Shown here: one piece after another, positions 11,209 to 21,065 of the stretch
How positions within the stretch are numbered: the first letter of the stretch is position 1
How the letters are laid out: every line of letters begins with the position of its first letter
Assembly (NCBI GenBank): GCA_022316685.1
Contig: JAKJHU010000365.1
Coordinates: 62,001-126,000, forward strand
Length of the DNA stretch: 64,000 nucleotides
Direction: 5' to 3'
Source of the DNA: Progne subis subis
Taxonomy: Eukaryota > Chordata > Aves > Passeriformes > Hirundinidae
Translations under genes and position numbers: made by a program
Notes under the pieces: model-generated
Databases searched by the model: none
What the model was told of the DNA's origin: nothing
The model's input: the letters and a program-made list of their open reading frames with translations, nothing else

Positions 11209-11466
11209 ACTCAGCTGCGTGGCCAAATTAAAATATTTTGGGGCGTCTTTGTCTCCTGACCCTGCCAATTGAACCATTCTTCTCTCTACACCGCTCCAAA
11301 ATTTTGTGGAGTAGATTTGGTCAGGGGACATCTGAGGGAAGTGCAAAAATAGCCAGCGGATAAACCTTTTTAACTCACCCTTAGAGATCTTGAATTGGGC
11401 GTTTTGAACAGTGGAAACAAAACTATAAAACACACTCTTTTGGGTGACAGAGAGCTTCACACCCAT
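11209..11466 (-). pseudogene. gag: Class II ERV gag, matrix N-terminus
   Basis: The probable gag start is the ATG at 11466: MGVKLSVTQ has a Gly at position 2, suitable for myristoylation. The next ~80 residues look like a retroviral matrix domain, with a helix rich in Lys/Arg and Trp (ELKRFIRWLFLHFP). The frame breaks off at the CR1 3' end and would resume beyond its 5' end at 8373. The upstream frame is open to 11598, but the Met-Gly start and the leader splice donor upstream favour 11466. Confidence 0.75.
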
Positions 11467-11840
11467 CTCTTTCCGGAACTTGTCACCCCCAACTGACACC
11501 CAGGCAGACGTAAAGCAAAAACCAAAATCAACTGCGGAGCAGCCTCCTAAAACTGAGTAGGGGACCTCTTCCCACACACTCGGGGAGCCGCAAAACAAAA
11601 CCAGTAGTCACAAAACCCTCACAACCTGCCACCGCGTGAACTTGATTCCCACCAAACTAAGAGGTTAAATAACAAAAGAGAACTAAAAAGGGGTCCACAG
11701 GAGGGTTTCCAACAGGGGAATGGGGCTAACCTCCACCCCCTGGGCTGCGCAGCCTGAATCCTCTAAAAGGATTCCTTCCCAATTTGGGTTTCCCTCTCCC
11801 TGGGAAAAACCCCCCAAAAGTAAGCACTGCTTTTGCAGAT

Positions 11841-11846
11841 ACTTAC
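11841..11846 (-). other. Candidate retroviral splice donor in ERV leader
   Basis: The minus strand reads GGGGGTAAGTATCTG around 11846, a near-consensus 5' splice site between primer site and gag. This is where the major donor for spliced env RNA is expected in a simple retrovirus. Confidence 0.45.
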
Positions 11847-12095
11847 CCCCTCCTGGAACTGGTAAAACCTGGGGTCGTCGTTTCGCCGCCTGAAGAGGAC
11901 TCCGAGGGCGCTCCGGAGCTGTCCTCTTCTCCGCCAGTGTTGGAGTCCAGGGCATTCCTTTGGTTGCCCTGGAGGGTCAGGGACCTGGGCAGGGGGCTCT
12001 GAGACCCCAGCCCAGAGCTCAGAGAGATACTGGCTTTGATCTCAGTCCATGGGAAAAACTTCCTAAACTGAGAGAGGGTTTGCAGGCCACAAGAG

Positions 12096-12690
12096 TGTGA
12101 AAAATAGTAGTTTAGTTTATCATAGGGTGAAAAACCAGTAATTTTAGGTTCATAGCATTGGAGTGAATGGGGACAAAATGGAGAATTTGGGGCGTTGTCT
12201 CCTTCTTCTTCATCTCCTTCATTCTCACTCCATTTCAGTAGTGACGTGATACAAGGTAGTTAATGAGGATTGGGTCAGAGTAAAGATGACCTTTTTAGTA
12301 ATAGTGATAGACATTGGTAATAAATAGTAAATAATGAATACGTAGTAATTAGTATGGAAGATTAAGGACAGCCCAGCTGGGGGGCAGACGTGAAAAGTCC
12401 ATGCAACTGCGAACATCTTGTTGGACTCTGAGAGAATTGTAAGATAAGAAATAATAAACGAAAAATGCAACCTTGAAAAATCTAAACCTGAAGACTCCGT
12501 CTCTTCCTTCAGCTTAGCTCAGAGCTGTGCAGGAGAGAAAAAGATCCTGAAACCACCTGAATGCCGAGGAAGCCCCCGACACCCGGGAGCGAGCTTCGGT
12601 TAAAGCTGTGTCCATGGGAGGTAGCGCGCCGCCCAAGGACCGTTCTTCGGGCTCTTTGGCAGCCCCGGTGTGTGCCGCAGGGTCCGCCTC
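12096..12690 (+). repeat. LTR-like insert within the class II ERV leader
   Basis: An AT-rich segment starting TGTGAAAAATAG and followed by a GC-rich tail sits between gag and the primer site. On the plus strand it has LTR-like layout: AT-rich U3, AATAAAC near 12453, then a CT-rich U5-like part. It would explain the unusually long leader. The right boundary and a target duplication could not be fixed. Confidence 0.4.
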
Positions 12691-12702
12691 ATCGCCAAGG
12701 GG

Positions 12703-12720
12703 GCCCCACGTTGGGCGCCA
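12703..12720 (-). other. Primer-binding site, tRNA-Lys1,2 type
   Basis: The minus strand reads TGGCGCCCAACGTGGGGC, an 18-of-18 match to the complement of the tRNA-Lys1,2 3' end. It lies 7 bp from the LTR end and types the element as class II, ERVK-like. Confidence 0.9.
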
Positions 12721-12727
12721 GACGCGC

Positions 12728-13430
12728 TGTTGCATTGTCCGCTGCGCCGGACAGGCGCTGGCCACAGGCTAGCTCAGCCTCACACACTGCGGCGAACGCT
12801 CTTGGGTCGGGGTCGCAGGCTGGGCGAGCGACCTCCTCCCCGTGGGGTCTTGGTTCCCCCACACCAGCGACAGGAGCAGTCGGAGTCACGACCACGGTGG
12901 CGAAGAAAGAGTCGTCTTTCTCAGGCAGGGTGGGAAGGTGTTTTATTAAGGGGATCCAGCACGGAGCTCCGCCTCAGACAACAGCTGCCTGAAGAGAAAC
13001 CCGAACAAAGCTGTGCACCGGCTTTTAAACACGGGAGGGTTCAGGGGTGGCGACAACGGATCAGCCAGTGAGGTAAAACGTGGGTGTAACGGGGGGGTGT
13101 TAACCTTAAAACCGAGATCCTATAACCAGACGGGGGTAGGGGGTTTCCCAGGCACCAGCCTATCAGGCGACGCCCTCCCTGGATCTTTCCAGAAACCAGG
13201 GAAGGGCCCCGAAGTGACAGACAGGGCGCCCAAGAGGAGAGAGAGGGGATTGACAGGTGGAGGTGGAGGATGATTGACAAAGAAGGAACTGTTACATAGC
13301 ACACTCTCCGGGGAGAAACCATTGCATGGGACGGGGGTACATCGGAACAACCCATTGCAGTATAAATCCTTCGACAAGTTTTACAGAAAACATTTAAACA
13401 CAGAACAAAACCACTTTTTGCACCACCACA
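12728..13430 (-). repeat. 5' LTR of class II ERV (703 bp)
   Basis: It is bounded by TG...CA in plus-strand view, with the 6-bp duplication outside and the primer site 7 bp inside. The minus strand has AATAAAA near 12938-12945 as poly(A) signal and a TTTAAAAG TATA-like motif about 80 bp upstream. The first 208 bp align with the truncated 3' LTR at 6348-6559. Confidence 0.8.
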
Positions 13431-13436
13431 TCAGGG
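13431..13436. repeat. Right 6-bp target-site duplication of class II ERV (TCAGGG)
   Basis: Pairs with 6342-6347. Duplicon sequence homologous to copy C resumes directly after it. Confidence 0.85.
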
Positions 13437-14430
13437 ATTCCACGATTTTGATTTCCTGTTGCCCAAGGGTGTCTTGCACAACCAAATTGTGATGGACTGG
13501 GGCCAACCACCAAGATTTTGGAGACAGTGGGGTGGAAACCCCTGCAAAAAAGGTTCTTTCTTCCCAGCCAGGCACATGGATCCTCAGCTGGCACAGACAC
13601 AACAATCCTTTTTGTTCAACCTTGATTTGTTTTTCATTTCTCTTCATCCCTTTCAAATATCCAACACTGTGGCAAAAATAAAGACATTGAACTGGGACAT
13701 GGGTGAGGACATGGGGGACATAGACGTGGTGGGACATAGACATGGAGAGTGACATGGGGACACGTGGACATGGCCAGGGATGTGGCCATTCATGGGGACA
13801 TGATGGGAAATGGGCACAGCTGGAGATGTGGGGGACAATGACAGGGATGGATTTGTGGTGGGGAGACAGCCATGGGTGAGGACATGGTGGGACATGGCCA
13901 GTGACCTGTGGGGACATGGCCATGGCCGGTGCCATGGGGGGAACTTGCAGGGGCTGTGGGGGATGCTGGGTTTGAGGGAGTTGAGGGTTCCTGGGAGGGA
14001 CTTGGGGCTTGCTGAGGGCTTTGGGGAGCCCAGAGCTGGGAGACCCTGGCAGAGGTTGTGGGGCAGCTGCTCAAGGACCCCCTGAGCTGGACCCCCAGGT
14101 GGGCATTGGGCTCCTGGAAGGGAATGAAGGTGCTTATCCCCAGGAGGGAAATCCCAGCAGCCCCAGGGTATTGGGGGCAGCTGAGAGGCCACAACAGGGA
14201 GGGGAAAGGCAAACAGAGCTGTCCCCCTCCAGAACTGCACCCCAAAATCCCAAACTCAGGGACTCCTCCCAGGAAAAAGCTGTCAGGAGGTGCCTGAATT
14301 GAGGGAAAGGGGGATGGGACCTCAGACTGAGCAGGAGGGGCCTGGAACCTCCAAAACCAAGCATGATGGACAGGGCTGGTGGATTGTGGGGCAGAGGGGA
14401 AGGAGTGGAAGAGCAGGGAAGAAGAGGGTG
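13437..14430 (+). other. Distal ZNF-A 3' region with a GACATGG-rich imperfect minisatellite
   Basis: It matches the reverse complement of 57708-58675 in copy C. It contains the poly(A) signal at 13677-13682 and, at 13690-13930, many imperfect GACATGG/GGGGACATGG units. The rest is G-rich non-coding sequence. ORFs here are low-complexity by-products. Homology with copy C ends at about 14430, where the Trp-type ERV LTR sits in copy C. Confidence 0.65.
13677..13682 (+). terminator. Poly(A) signal likely used by ZNF-A
   Basis: AATAAA lies just before the minisatellite and is conserved at 58432-58437 (complement) behind ZNF-C. In copy A it is separated from the stop codon by the 7-kb ERV insertion. 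Confidence 0.5.
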
Positions 14431-14869
14431 CTAGAACCCCCAAATTGCTTTGGGAAGGGTCCCACACCTCCTCCTTTCTAATCCCCAAGATGGTGCTGGG
14501 GCAGTGCTGGACTCTGGGCCTGGCTTGGGCACCCCCCCTGCGCCCCCTCCCCAAATTCCCCTGGCAGCTTCAGGGCACCCAGGCGCCTTTTGGTGTTGGC
14601 TGGGTGCTGTGCTGGGGTTCAGGTGCCTCCCAAGGCGTCCCCAGAGCAGGGTGACAGGGGGGGGACACACGGGGGTCCCCATTCCCGATCCATCCTGGGG
14701 CCCGTTCTGTCCCCTCCCGAATCATGGTCCCCCCGCAGGGTCCCCCCAAGTCCCTCTCCACTGTCCCCAGTAAACAGGACTGGGGTGAACTGGGAAGCTT
14801 TGTTGGGAACACTGGGAGCAGCAGGGTGGGGACAGAGTGACAGCAGGGCTGGGGGGACACATGATCCCC
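14431..14869. other. 3' flank of MHC class II pseudogene, no gene seen
   Basis: G/C-rich non-coding sequence. Part (14750-14869) aligns with 24343-24460 downstream of the second MHC relic, so it is class II 3' untranslated or flanking sequence. No protein-coding signal. Confidence 0.5.
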
Positions 14870-16505
14870 CCAAAATCATCTCGGGGACGGAGCAGGGGGT
14901 CCCAGCCAGGCCCGAGGCCACGGGGAGGGGCTGCGACCGCCGCCAGCTCAGGAGCTCTGTGGGCAGAGAAAAGGGGGTGACACCGGGCTGGGGGGCCCTG
15001 GGGGAGCACACACGCTCTGGGGGAGGGGGGACACGACCCCCAGGACCCCCCCTCACCTTCTTGCACAGGTAGAAGCTGAGCCCCAGCGACAGGAAGACAA
15101 AGCCCAACACAAAGCCCCGAATCCCCATCAGCATCTTGGTGAGAGCGGCATCCAGCAGTATCTCTGGAGGGTCTGCAGGGCTCAGGACCGCCCAAAACCT
15201 CTCACAGACACCCCAAGCCCCTCCAAGCTCCCTCCCAGTCTCCTCCAGGCCACCCAGGACCCCCTGAAACCTCCCAATCCGTTTGTGGCCTCCCCAGGAC
15301 CCACCAAAGCCCCTCCTGTCCCTCTCAGGATCCCACAACCCCCTCAAATTGCCCCCCACCTCCCCAGGATCCCCAAACCCTCTCCCAGTCCCTTCTCAGC
15401 CCCACCAGGACTCTCCAAGACTCCTCCCAGTCTCTTCCCAGCACAACCAACCTCATCCCAATCCCTACTTTCCAATCCCCGTTCTCCTTCCAGCCCCTCC
15501 AGGCTCACTCCAATGCCTCCCACTTACTCCCAGCACCCCCCAACTCCTTCCCAGTGCCCACCACCACTCCCAGATCCCCATCTCACCCTCCCCAGATTCT
15601 GCCAAACTCCTTCTTAGCCCTTCTAGACACCCGAGCCCCTCCCCTAGTTGAAACCAGGCTCTCTCCAGCTTCCTCCCAGTTCCTCCAAGCACATCCCAGT
15701 GCCTCTCCCAGTTCCCCCCCAGTGCCTCCCCCGTGCCCCAGTGCCGGCTCAGGGGCTGCTCCAGGCTGACGTGCTCCACCTGGCAGCTGGAGGTGACCCC
15801 GCGCCGCGGGGAGGTTTCCAGCAGCACCAGGAGCTGCTGGCTCCAGTCCCCGTTGGGGCCCACGGCGGTGCCACCCCGTGCCCCGAGAGCTGCTGCTGGC
15901 CCTGGAAGCAGCTCAGCTGGATGTGGGCAGGGCAGAAATCCATCCCGGAGCAGAGCAGGCGGCCGGGGCCGTGCTGGGAGCTGGAGGGCAGCAGTGAGAT
16001 GGAAACGCTAGGGGGTCACTGGGAGAGAGAGGGGAGGGGTGGTGTGGCATTGAGGGACTGGGAATGGACTGGAATGGACTGGGAGAGCCACGGGTGTCTC
16101 AGAGAGGGGCAGGAGGCCCCGGGGATGGACACAAGGAGGGCTGAGGCCTCTGGGCTGATTCCCAGGCAGGTTTTGAGGCGCTCCAGGCTCATTGCCAGGG
16201 CAGGGCCCCACGGGACACGCTCTGCCCCACGCTCACCTCCGCGCTCCACGAGGAACGGGCTGGACAACTCGTAGTTGTGCCGGCAGTGCCTGTCCGCCGC
16301 AGCCCGTCTGTACTCCCTGCATTGCGGGTCGCTGTTCCAGGACCTGGCAACTTCTCCCCACAGGAGGTGTCCCCCACCTACAGCCCCACATCGCTGCTCG
16401 AGGGCAGGAGCTGCTCCCGGTTGTCGCTGTTCCCGTCCACGAACCTCCCCCGCTCGGTGCCGTTCATGCAGTGCCAGCCGCACTTCAGCATCTCCTGGAA
16501 CAGCC
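14870..16505 (-). pseudogene. MHC class II beta chain pseudogene (exons 2-5)
   Basis: Exon 2 (16237-16505, beta-1 domain) keeps FQEMLKCGWHCMNGTERGRF and RHCRHNYELSSPF-type segments between good AG/GT sites. It has an in-frame TAG midway and is 269 bp instead of 270, shifting the frame. Exon 3 (about 15739-16007, beta-2 immunoglobulin domain) has the LLVLLETSPRRG and CQVEHVSLEQPLSRHW segments, an internal frameshift and a GC instead of GT donor. Exon 4 (15057-15172) encodes a transmembrane helix (GFVLGFVFLSLGLSFYL). Exon 5 starts at 14956. No exon 1 was found upstream. The parent would present peptides to CD4 T cells; this copy cannot. Confidence 0.88.
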
Positions 16506-16630
16506 CTGTGTGTGCAGGACACAGGTGCGGGGGTGCCCGCAGCAGCCCAGAGCAGCCAAGAGCTCCGGGGCAGCCCCGACTCCGCAGCCCCAGGGGAGTC
16601 CGGCTGAGGAGCTCGGGGCGCTGTGGGGCT

Positions 16631-16673
16631 GGCTGGCGCCTGGGGAGTCCTCAGCGCCCTGCGCTCTGATGGG
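16631..16673 (+). promoter_or_regulatory. Decayed MHC class II X/Y promoter module
   Basis: GGCGCCTGGGGAGTCCTCA followed by CTGATGGG aligns base for base with the better-preserved X and Y boxes at 24550-24593. The Y box CTGATTGG is mutated to CTGATGGG. It points away from the adjacent minus-strand MHC pseudogene, toward a zinc-finger 3' end. Confidence 0.5.
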
Positions 16674-16889
16674 CTCAATTCTTTTAGTGCCTTCTCTGGT
16701 GGGCTGAGGAGAGGCTCGGCAGTGGAGAGAAGGATCGGGACAGATCCCGCCCCGAGCAGCGGCGCGGCCACAACAGAGCCAGCCTGGGCACAGGGAGGGA
16801 ATTTATTACCAACCAAATCACAGCAGCACGGGGAGAAGGGCAAGAAATGTCTCCAACAGCTTGCCCACAGCCAGCGGGGATCAGCAGGA

Positions 16890-17262
16890 GCACGGATCAG
16901 CAGGGCTCTGCCCAACGGGGGTCACTGGGGATCATCCAAGGCCGATCCTCCCACGGGGGATGGAGCTGGAGCAGCGCACGAAGCTCTTCCCGCTCTCGGG
17001 GCACTCGCAGCGCTTCCCTTAGCGGTGCCTCCGTTGGTGTCGGGTCGAGTGAGAGCTCTGGGAGAAGCTCTTCCCACACTGCCCACGCTCGTAGGGCCTC
17101 TCCCCGCTCTGGATCCTGTGGTCCTTGATGCGCTGCGAGTTCTTGCTGAAGCTCTTCCCACATTCCAAGCACCAGCAGCGAAGTCCCTTAGTTTGGATCT
17201 CCTGGTGCTGGGTCAGGTGGGAGCTCAGGCTGGAGCTCCTTCCACATTCCAAGCACTTCTAG
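16890..17262 (-). pseudogene. C2H2 zinc-finger pseudogene, 3' end of array only
   Basis: About 77 residues at 17019-17252 read three fingers, the first degenerate. The last has the QSSHSTRHQRRHR terminus shared with ZNF-A and ZNF-C. The middle finger has lost normal spacing residues (IKDHRIQSGERP) and the third has R-G-Q in place of C-x-E. A post-stop degenerate finger follows, as in the intact genes. A poly(A) signal (AATAAA, complement of 16802-16807) lies downstream. It is truncated 5' at 17262. The 3' flank is of the ZNF-B type, not the A/C type. Confidence 0.8.
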
Positions 17263-18762
17263 GCTGTCTCAGTTTGAGAGATGATTTAAAAGAGGAAACT
17301 CTGGAGTGATGATAATAATAATCACATGTATCTCTCTATCTATAAAAGCACGTACTGAACTCTGGATACAGCAATGTGCACGTAGGACAGCAGTGGAGAG
17401 GCTGAACGGACACCAGGGGAGATGTGGAATGTACGGACAGAGCAAACCCTCCAAGGGCTTTAACCTGATTCCCAGCTTTTCTGTGTTCCAAGGGCTTTGA
17501 CTGCTGGATTTGAAAGAACTGAGATGTCACTGTGAAAAGCAGAGCAGTCTGGAACCAGGCACTGCTGTTGGAGTCAATGTGGACTTGTCGCATCTCATTT
17601 TTGAAAATATAATGAATTAAAAACTCCATTACCCACAACCTTTCCCAGCCCATCCCTCCTCACACATAACAAAATACAATGGAATTCTTTCTAAAGGGTG
17701 AAAAATCAAGTTAAATGAACATTGAAAATCTTCCCTCATAAAAAGCCATCTTGAGAAACTCCAGAATAATGGTGTGTGTCTAGAGAAACGTGCTGTCATT
17801 TCTCCTGTATTTGGCTCGGTGTCAGCTCAGAGCCGGGCTGTGTCTGGCAGGTGCCCAAGTGCCCGGGCCAGCTCTGAGCAGCCTCTGGCGGCTTTCCAGC
17901 GCGGCTTTCCCCCGGCTGTGCCCCGGGCAGGCCCTCGGTGTTTCCGTGGTGCCCCTGCCCCGCTCAGCTCCCTGTGCCCTGCAAAGGCGCCCAGGCTGCG
18001 CTGGGTGCCCCTGGGTGTCCCTGAGGCAGGCAGTGCCCAGCCCCGGGGCGCAGGCAGAGCCCTGAGGGACACCCCTCGTCCCCGGCCTCCCGCGGGACAC
18101 GGAGCCGCTACCCACAAGGCCCTGGCACGGCCGGCCGGCCAATTCCCCGTGCCCCGAACAGCCCGGGCTGCAGCCCCAGGGCTCTGCAGGCCGGGGCTGG
18201 GGCTGTCGGCTGGCACCGTGGCCAAAGCCTCCCAGGGCTCTGGGCACGGCAGGGGCTACAAGGCCACAAGTGCGGGGCTGCTCCGTGCCGCTTCCAGCCT
18301 GTCCCTCTCTTGTTGGGTGCCGGCTGTGGCCCTTGCTGACACGGGCGGTGTCAGAAAGACTCAAAGCAGGATCCCCCACAAGCACAGGGAAGATGGAGCA
18401 GGAGCATCAAGGCTTGGATCGGGATATCCAACGGCACTGGCCGCCCTTCAGCATCTCAGGTCTCCTTCGTGCAGTGCAACTGGGGCTTATTTGGAGCTTT
18501 CACTCCGAGCATGGGCCCGTTGGAAGAATCAGCTCCTGGAAATCATGTTTGGTGTGGAGTTCAGTTTTCCTGGGTCAGTGCCTGCACACAGGGATGAGGC
18601 TCAAATGGCTGAGCTGGGGCAAGTCAAGGCTTAAAGGTCACCCTGTGAAAGCCGGGATTTGATCCTGGCAGGGCTGAGCTGAAGCGGCTGCACGGGAAGG
18701 GGGAGGAGGGAGGTGGAAGAGCAGCCGGTGTTTGGCCCCGCGGCAGTGAATGCCATCCTCGG
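17263..18762. other. Unassigned sequence, no supported gene
   Basis: The part 17263-17760 is AT-richer with a short ATAATAATA tract. The part 17760-18660 is GC- and CpG-rich; its long frame (17774-18634) has compositional bias, no recognisable domain and equally long frames on other strands. I see no splice-bounded coding signal. Confidence 0.5.
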
Positions 18763-19131
18763 ATGAACAAGAAGTGGAAAACAGCCGTATGGAGCCCCAC
18801 AGGACAGGTTGCACAAGCCACTGAAGGAGAAGGTGGGTCAAGCCAACCTGCTGAACTCAAAGCTGTTCAACTGGCCCTGGACATTGCTGAAAGAGAGAAG
18901 TGGCCAAAGCTCTACCTCTACACTGATTCGTGGATGGTGGCCAATGCTCTGAGGGGTTGGCTGGACAGGTGGAAAAAGGCCAATTGGCAGCGTAGGGGAA
19001 AGCCAATCTGGGCTGCAGATGAGTGGAAGGACATTGCCACTCGGGCAGAGAAGCTACCTGTCAAAGTCCGTCATGTAGATGCCCATGTCCCCAAGAGTCG
19101 GGATAACGAGGAGCACCGAAACAACGAGTAG
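18763..19131 (+). pseudogene. pol: ERVL RNase H fragment
   Basis: About 120 residues of the RNase H domain: AELKAVQLALD (catalytic Glu), YLYTDSWMVANAL (catalytic Asp) and VRHVDAHVPKS (His-containing C-terminal motif). The first catalytic Asp is lost with the 5' truncation. A TAG at 19129-19131 separates it from the in-frame integrase; it sits where the family reads through, so it is probably a point mutation. Confidence 0.85.
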
Positions 19132-20067
19132 GTGGATCAAGCCGCCAAGATAGAGGTGTCAAAGATAGACTTAGATTGGCAACACAAGGGAGAGTTGTTC
19201 CTAGCTCGATGGGCCCATGATGCCTCAGGCCATCAGGGCAGAGATGCCACCTATAAGTGGGCACGAGACCGAGGGGTGGATCTAACCATGGACAGTATTT
19301 CTCAGGTTATCCATGACTGTGAGACGTGTGCTACCATCAAGCAGGCCAAGCGGGTGAAGCCCCTATGGTATGGCGGGCGATGGTCCAAGTATAAGTACGG
19401 GGAAGCCTGGCAGATTGACTACATCACCCTTCCCCAAACCCGCCAAGGCAAGCGCTATGTGCTGACCATGGTGGAAGCCACAACTGGATGGTTGGAGACC
19501 TACCCTGTGCCTCACGCTACTGCCCGGAACACCATCCTTGGCCTTGAAAAGCAAATCCTGTGGAGACATGGTACCCCTGAGAGGATTGAGTCTGACAACG
19601 GGACTCATTTCAGGAACAGCCCTATAAACACCTGGGCTAGAGAACATGGCATTGAGTGGGTGTACCATATTCCTTATCATGCACCAGCAGCTGGGAAAGT
19701 TGAACGGTGCAATGGCCTGCTTAAAACCACTTTGAAGGCACTGGGTGGGGGGACTTTCAAGACCTGGGAGATTAATTTAGCAAAGGCCACCTGGTTAGTG
19801 AACACTCGAGGTTCCACCAACCGAGCAGGCCCTGCCCAGTCTGAGCCCCTGAGAACAAGAGATGGAGATAAGGTTCCAGTGGTACACATGAGAGGAATGC
19901 TGGGAAAAATGGTTTGGATTAATTCTGCCTCCAGCAAAGACAATCCCGCTCCTGGGGTTGTTTTTGCTCAGGGACCTGGCTGCATACCTCAGCCATCACC
20001 ATGGTGGGTGATGCAAAAGGATGGAGAGACCCGCTGCATACCTCAGGGAGACCTTGTTTTAGGGTGA
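19132..20067 (+). CDS. pol: ERVL integrase, open frame with complete catalytic triad
   Basis: A 311-codon frame. The N-terminal zinc-binding H-x4-H and C-x2-C (residues ~23-66) are intact. The core has WQIDYI (first Asp), ESDNGTHF (second Asp) and GKVERCNG (Glu), with 35 residues between the second Asp and Glu, the expected D,D-35-E spacing. The C-terminal part ends in a PWWVMQKDGETRC segment and a GDLVL end, as in avian ERVL. It starts after a stop with GTG, so it is the downstream part of a broken pol rather than an independent gene. Near its end a short Pro/Ser stretch (IPQPSP) looks like a small insertion. Confidence 0.8.
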   Translation: MDQAAKIEVSKIDLDWQHKGELFLARWAHDASGHQGRDATYKWARDRGVDLTMDSISQVIHDCETCATIKQAKRVKPLWYGGRWSKYKYGEAWQIDYITLPQTRQGKRYVLTMVEATTGWLETYPVPHATARNTILGLEKQILWRHGTPERIESDNGTHFRNSPINTWAREHGIEWVYHIPYHAPAAGKVERCNGLLKTTLKALGGGTFKTWEINLAKATWLVNTRGSTNRAGPAQSEPLRTRDGDKVPVVHMRGMLGKMVWINSASSKDNPAPGVVFAQGPGCIPQPSPWWVMQKDGETRCIPQGDLVLG

Positions 20068-20167
20068 ACACTGTGACTGTGTCTGTATCCATATCTGCAT
20101 GTGTATATGTAAATAATTTAAAGGTCTAAATTCAATATAATATGTTGGTATGGGGAAAAATTCAGGG

Positions 20168-20955
20168 TGGATAATCTTAGGAGTTAGGTTTGTTCCGTCT
20201 TTTTTCCTTATAGATTTTTTCCCCGTAAGTTGCTAAGAGACTAAGTAGTGGTGCTTAGACAGTGCTTGACCAAGACAAAGGAGGTGGCCAAAAGTCAGGA
20301 AGGGGAAGATCGAATGAGGTTTTGAGGCAAGAAAAGGACAGAGCTGGCGGAGCTTGGGGAGCTGGGGGAGCTGGGGGCTCTTCTCACTCTGAGCATCGGA
20401 GAGGACAGCCAGGGTGCTGCTTGCTGTGGGAGAAATCCACTGTCAACAGAAAGTCCGGTCCTGGGAAATCTACCATCATCTGCTCGTGTGCCCAGGAATT
20501 CTGAACTCCTTCTCCTGCCCTGCTGGAGCTGGGCCAGCCCTGCCCCGAGGTCATGGCTTCTCCAGCGCTGCTCTTTTTGCTGCGCTGTAGCCCCGCACTG
20601 CCCTGCACTGCCGGGACACCCGCTGCCCGCCGGGACATCCTGCCCTTCCAGCCACCAGCCCCGGAGTTTCCACGGCTCCAGCCTGGTGCTCTCGGAGTCC
20701 CAAGGGATCAGACTGCCACAGGCTTTGTAAAACAAAGCCCCTCGAGGTTCCTGGTTCTGTTTATTATTAATGCTGTAGCTGTTGCTGTTTGTTTGCCTTG
20801 TTATACATACCAGTAAAGAACTGTTATTCCTTTCCCCATACCTCTGCCAGAAAAGACCCTTTAATTTTCGAAAGTATAGTAACTTGGAGGGAGGGGATTG
20901 GAATTCCCCACTCCTAGAGAGGCCTTGCCCCTCCCTAGCAGATACCTGTCTTTCA
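20168..20955 (+). repeat. 3' LTR of ERVL-like element
   Basis: Begins TGGATAATC after a purine tract and ends near TGTCTTTCA. It has U3-like sequence, a GTAAAGAAC poly(A)-like area around 20812 and a GGAGGGAGGGG block late in U5. Boundaries are approximate; no second LTR is available for comparison. Confidence 0.55.
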
Positions 20956-21065
20956 GACCAAGATACCTTGGAATCTGACAGGGCCGAGAGCAGGAGAATC
21001 CCTGCTCCGGCCGTGGGAGGGCAGAGAGCTCTGCCCCGGCTGCTGCTCTGGGGCGGTGTCGTGTC
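20956..21065. other. Short spacer, nothing recognised
   Basis: Unique GC-rich sequence between the ERVL LTR and the minisatellite. Confidence 0.4.

Larger units (their letters stand above)
6348..13430 (-). mobile_element. Class II (beta-like, tRNA-Lys) ERV, internally deleted, interrupted by CR1
   Basis: Order on the minus strand: 5' LTR (12728-13430), Lys1,2 primer site (12703-12720), a leader carrying a second LTR-like insert, gag matrix (11466 downward), a CR1 LINE (8374-11208), the rest of gag (8373-6560) and a short 3' LTR piece (6348-6559). Protease, polymerase and envelope are absent: gag runs straight into the R/U5 part of the 3' LTR. The 6-bp target duplication fits class II ERVs. 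It lies in the 3' untranslated region of ZNF-A. Confidence 0.85.
18763..20955 (+). mobile_element. ERVL-like (class III) element, 5'-truncated: RNase H, integrase, 3' LTR
   Basis: Sense strand plus. The pol C-terminus (18763-20067) is followed by a short AT-rich gap, a purine-rich tract ending ATTCAGGG at 20167 and an LTR to about 20955. Gag, protease, RT and the 5' LTR are missing, and the break lies in RNase H. No env frame lies between pol and the LTR, as in ERVL elements. Confidence 0.8.

Noticed and set aside
13790..14554. 254-codon minus-strand ORF and its counterpart at 57707-58324
   Set aside because: It covers the GACATGG minisatellite and Pro-rich non-coding 3' sequence; the frame is not maintained between copies in a gene-like way.
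17774..18634. 286-codon plus-strand ORF in GC-rich DNA
   Set aside because: Low-complexity Ala/Pro/Arg composition, overlapping long frames on the other strand, no domain or splice support.
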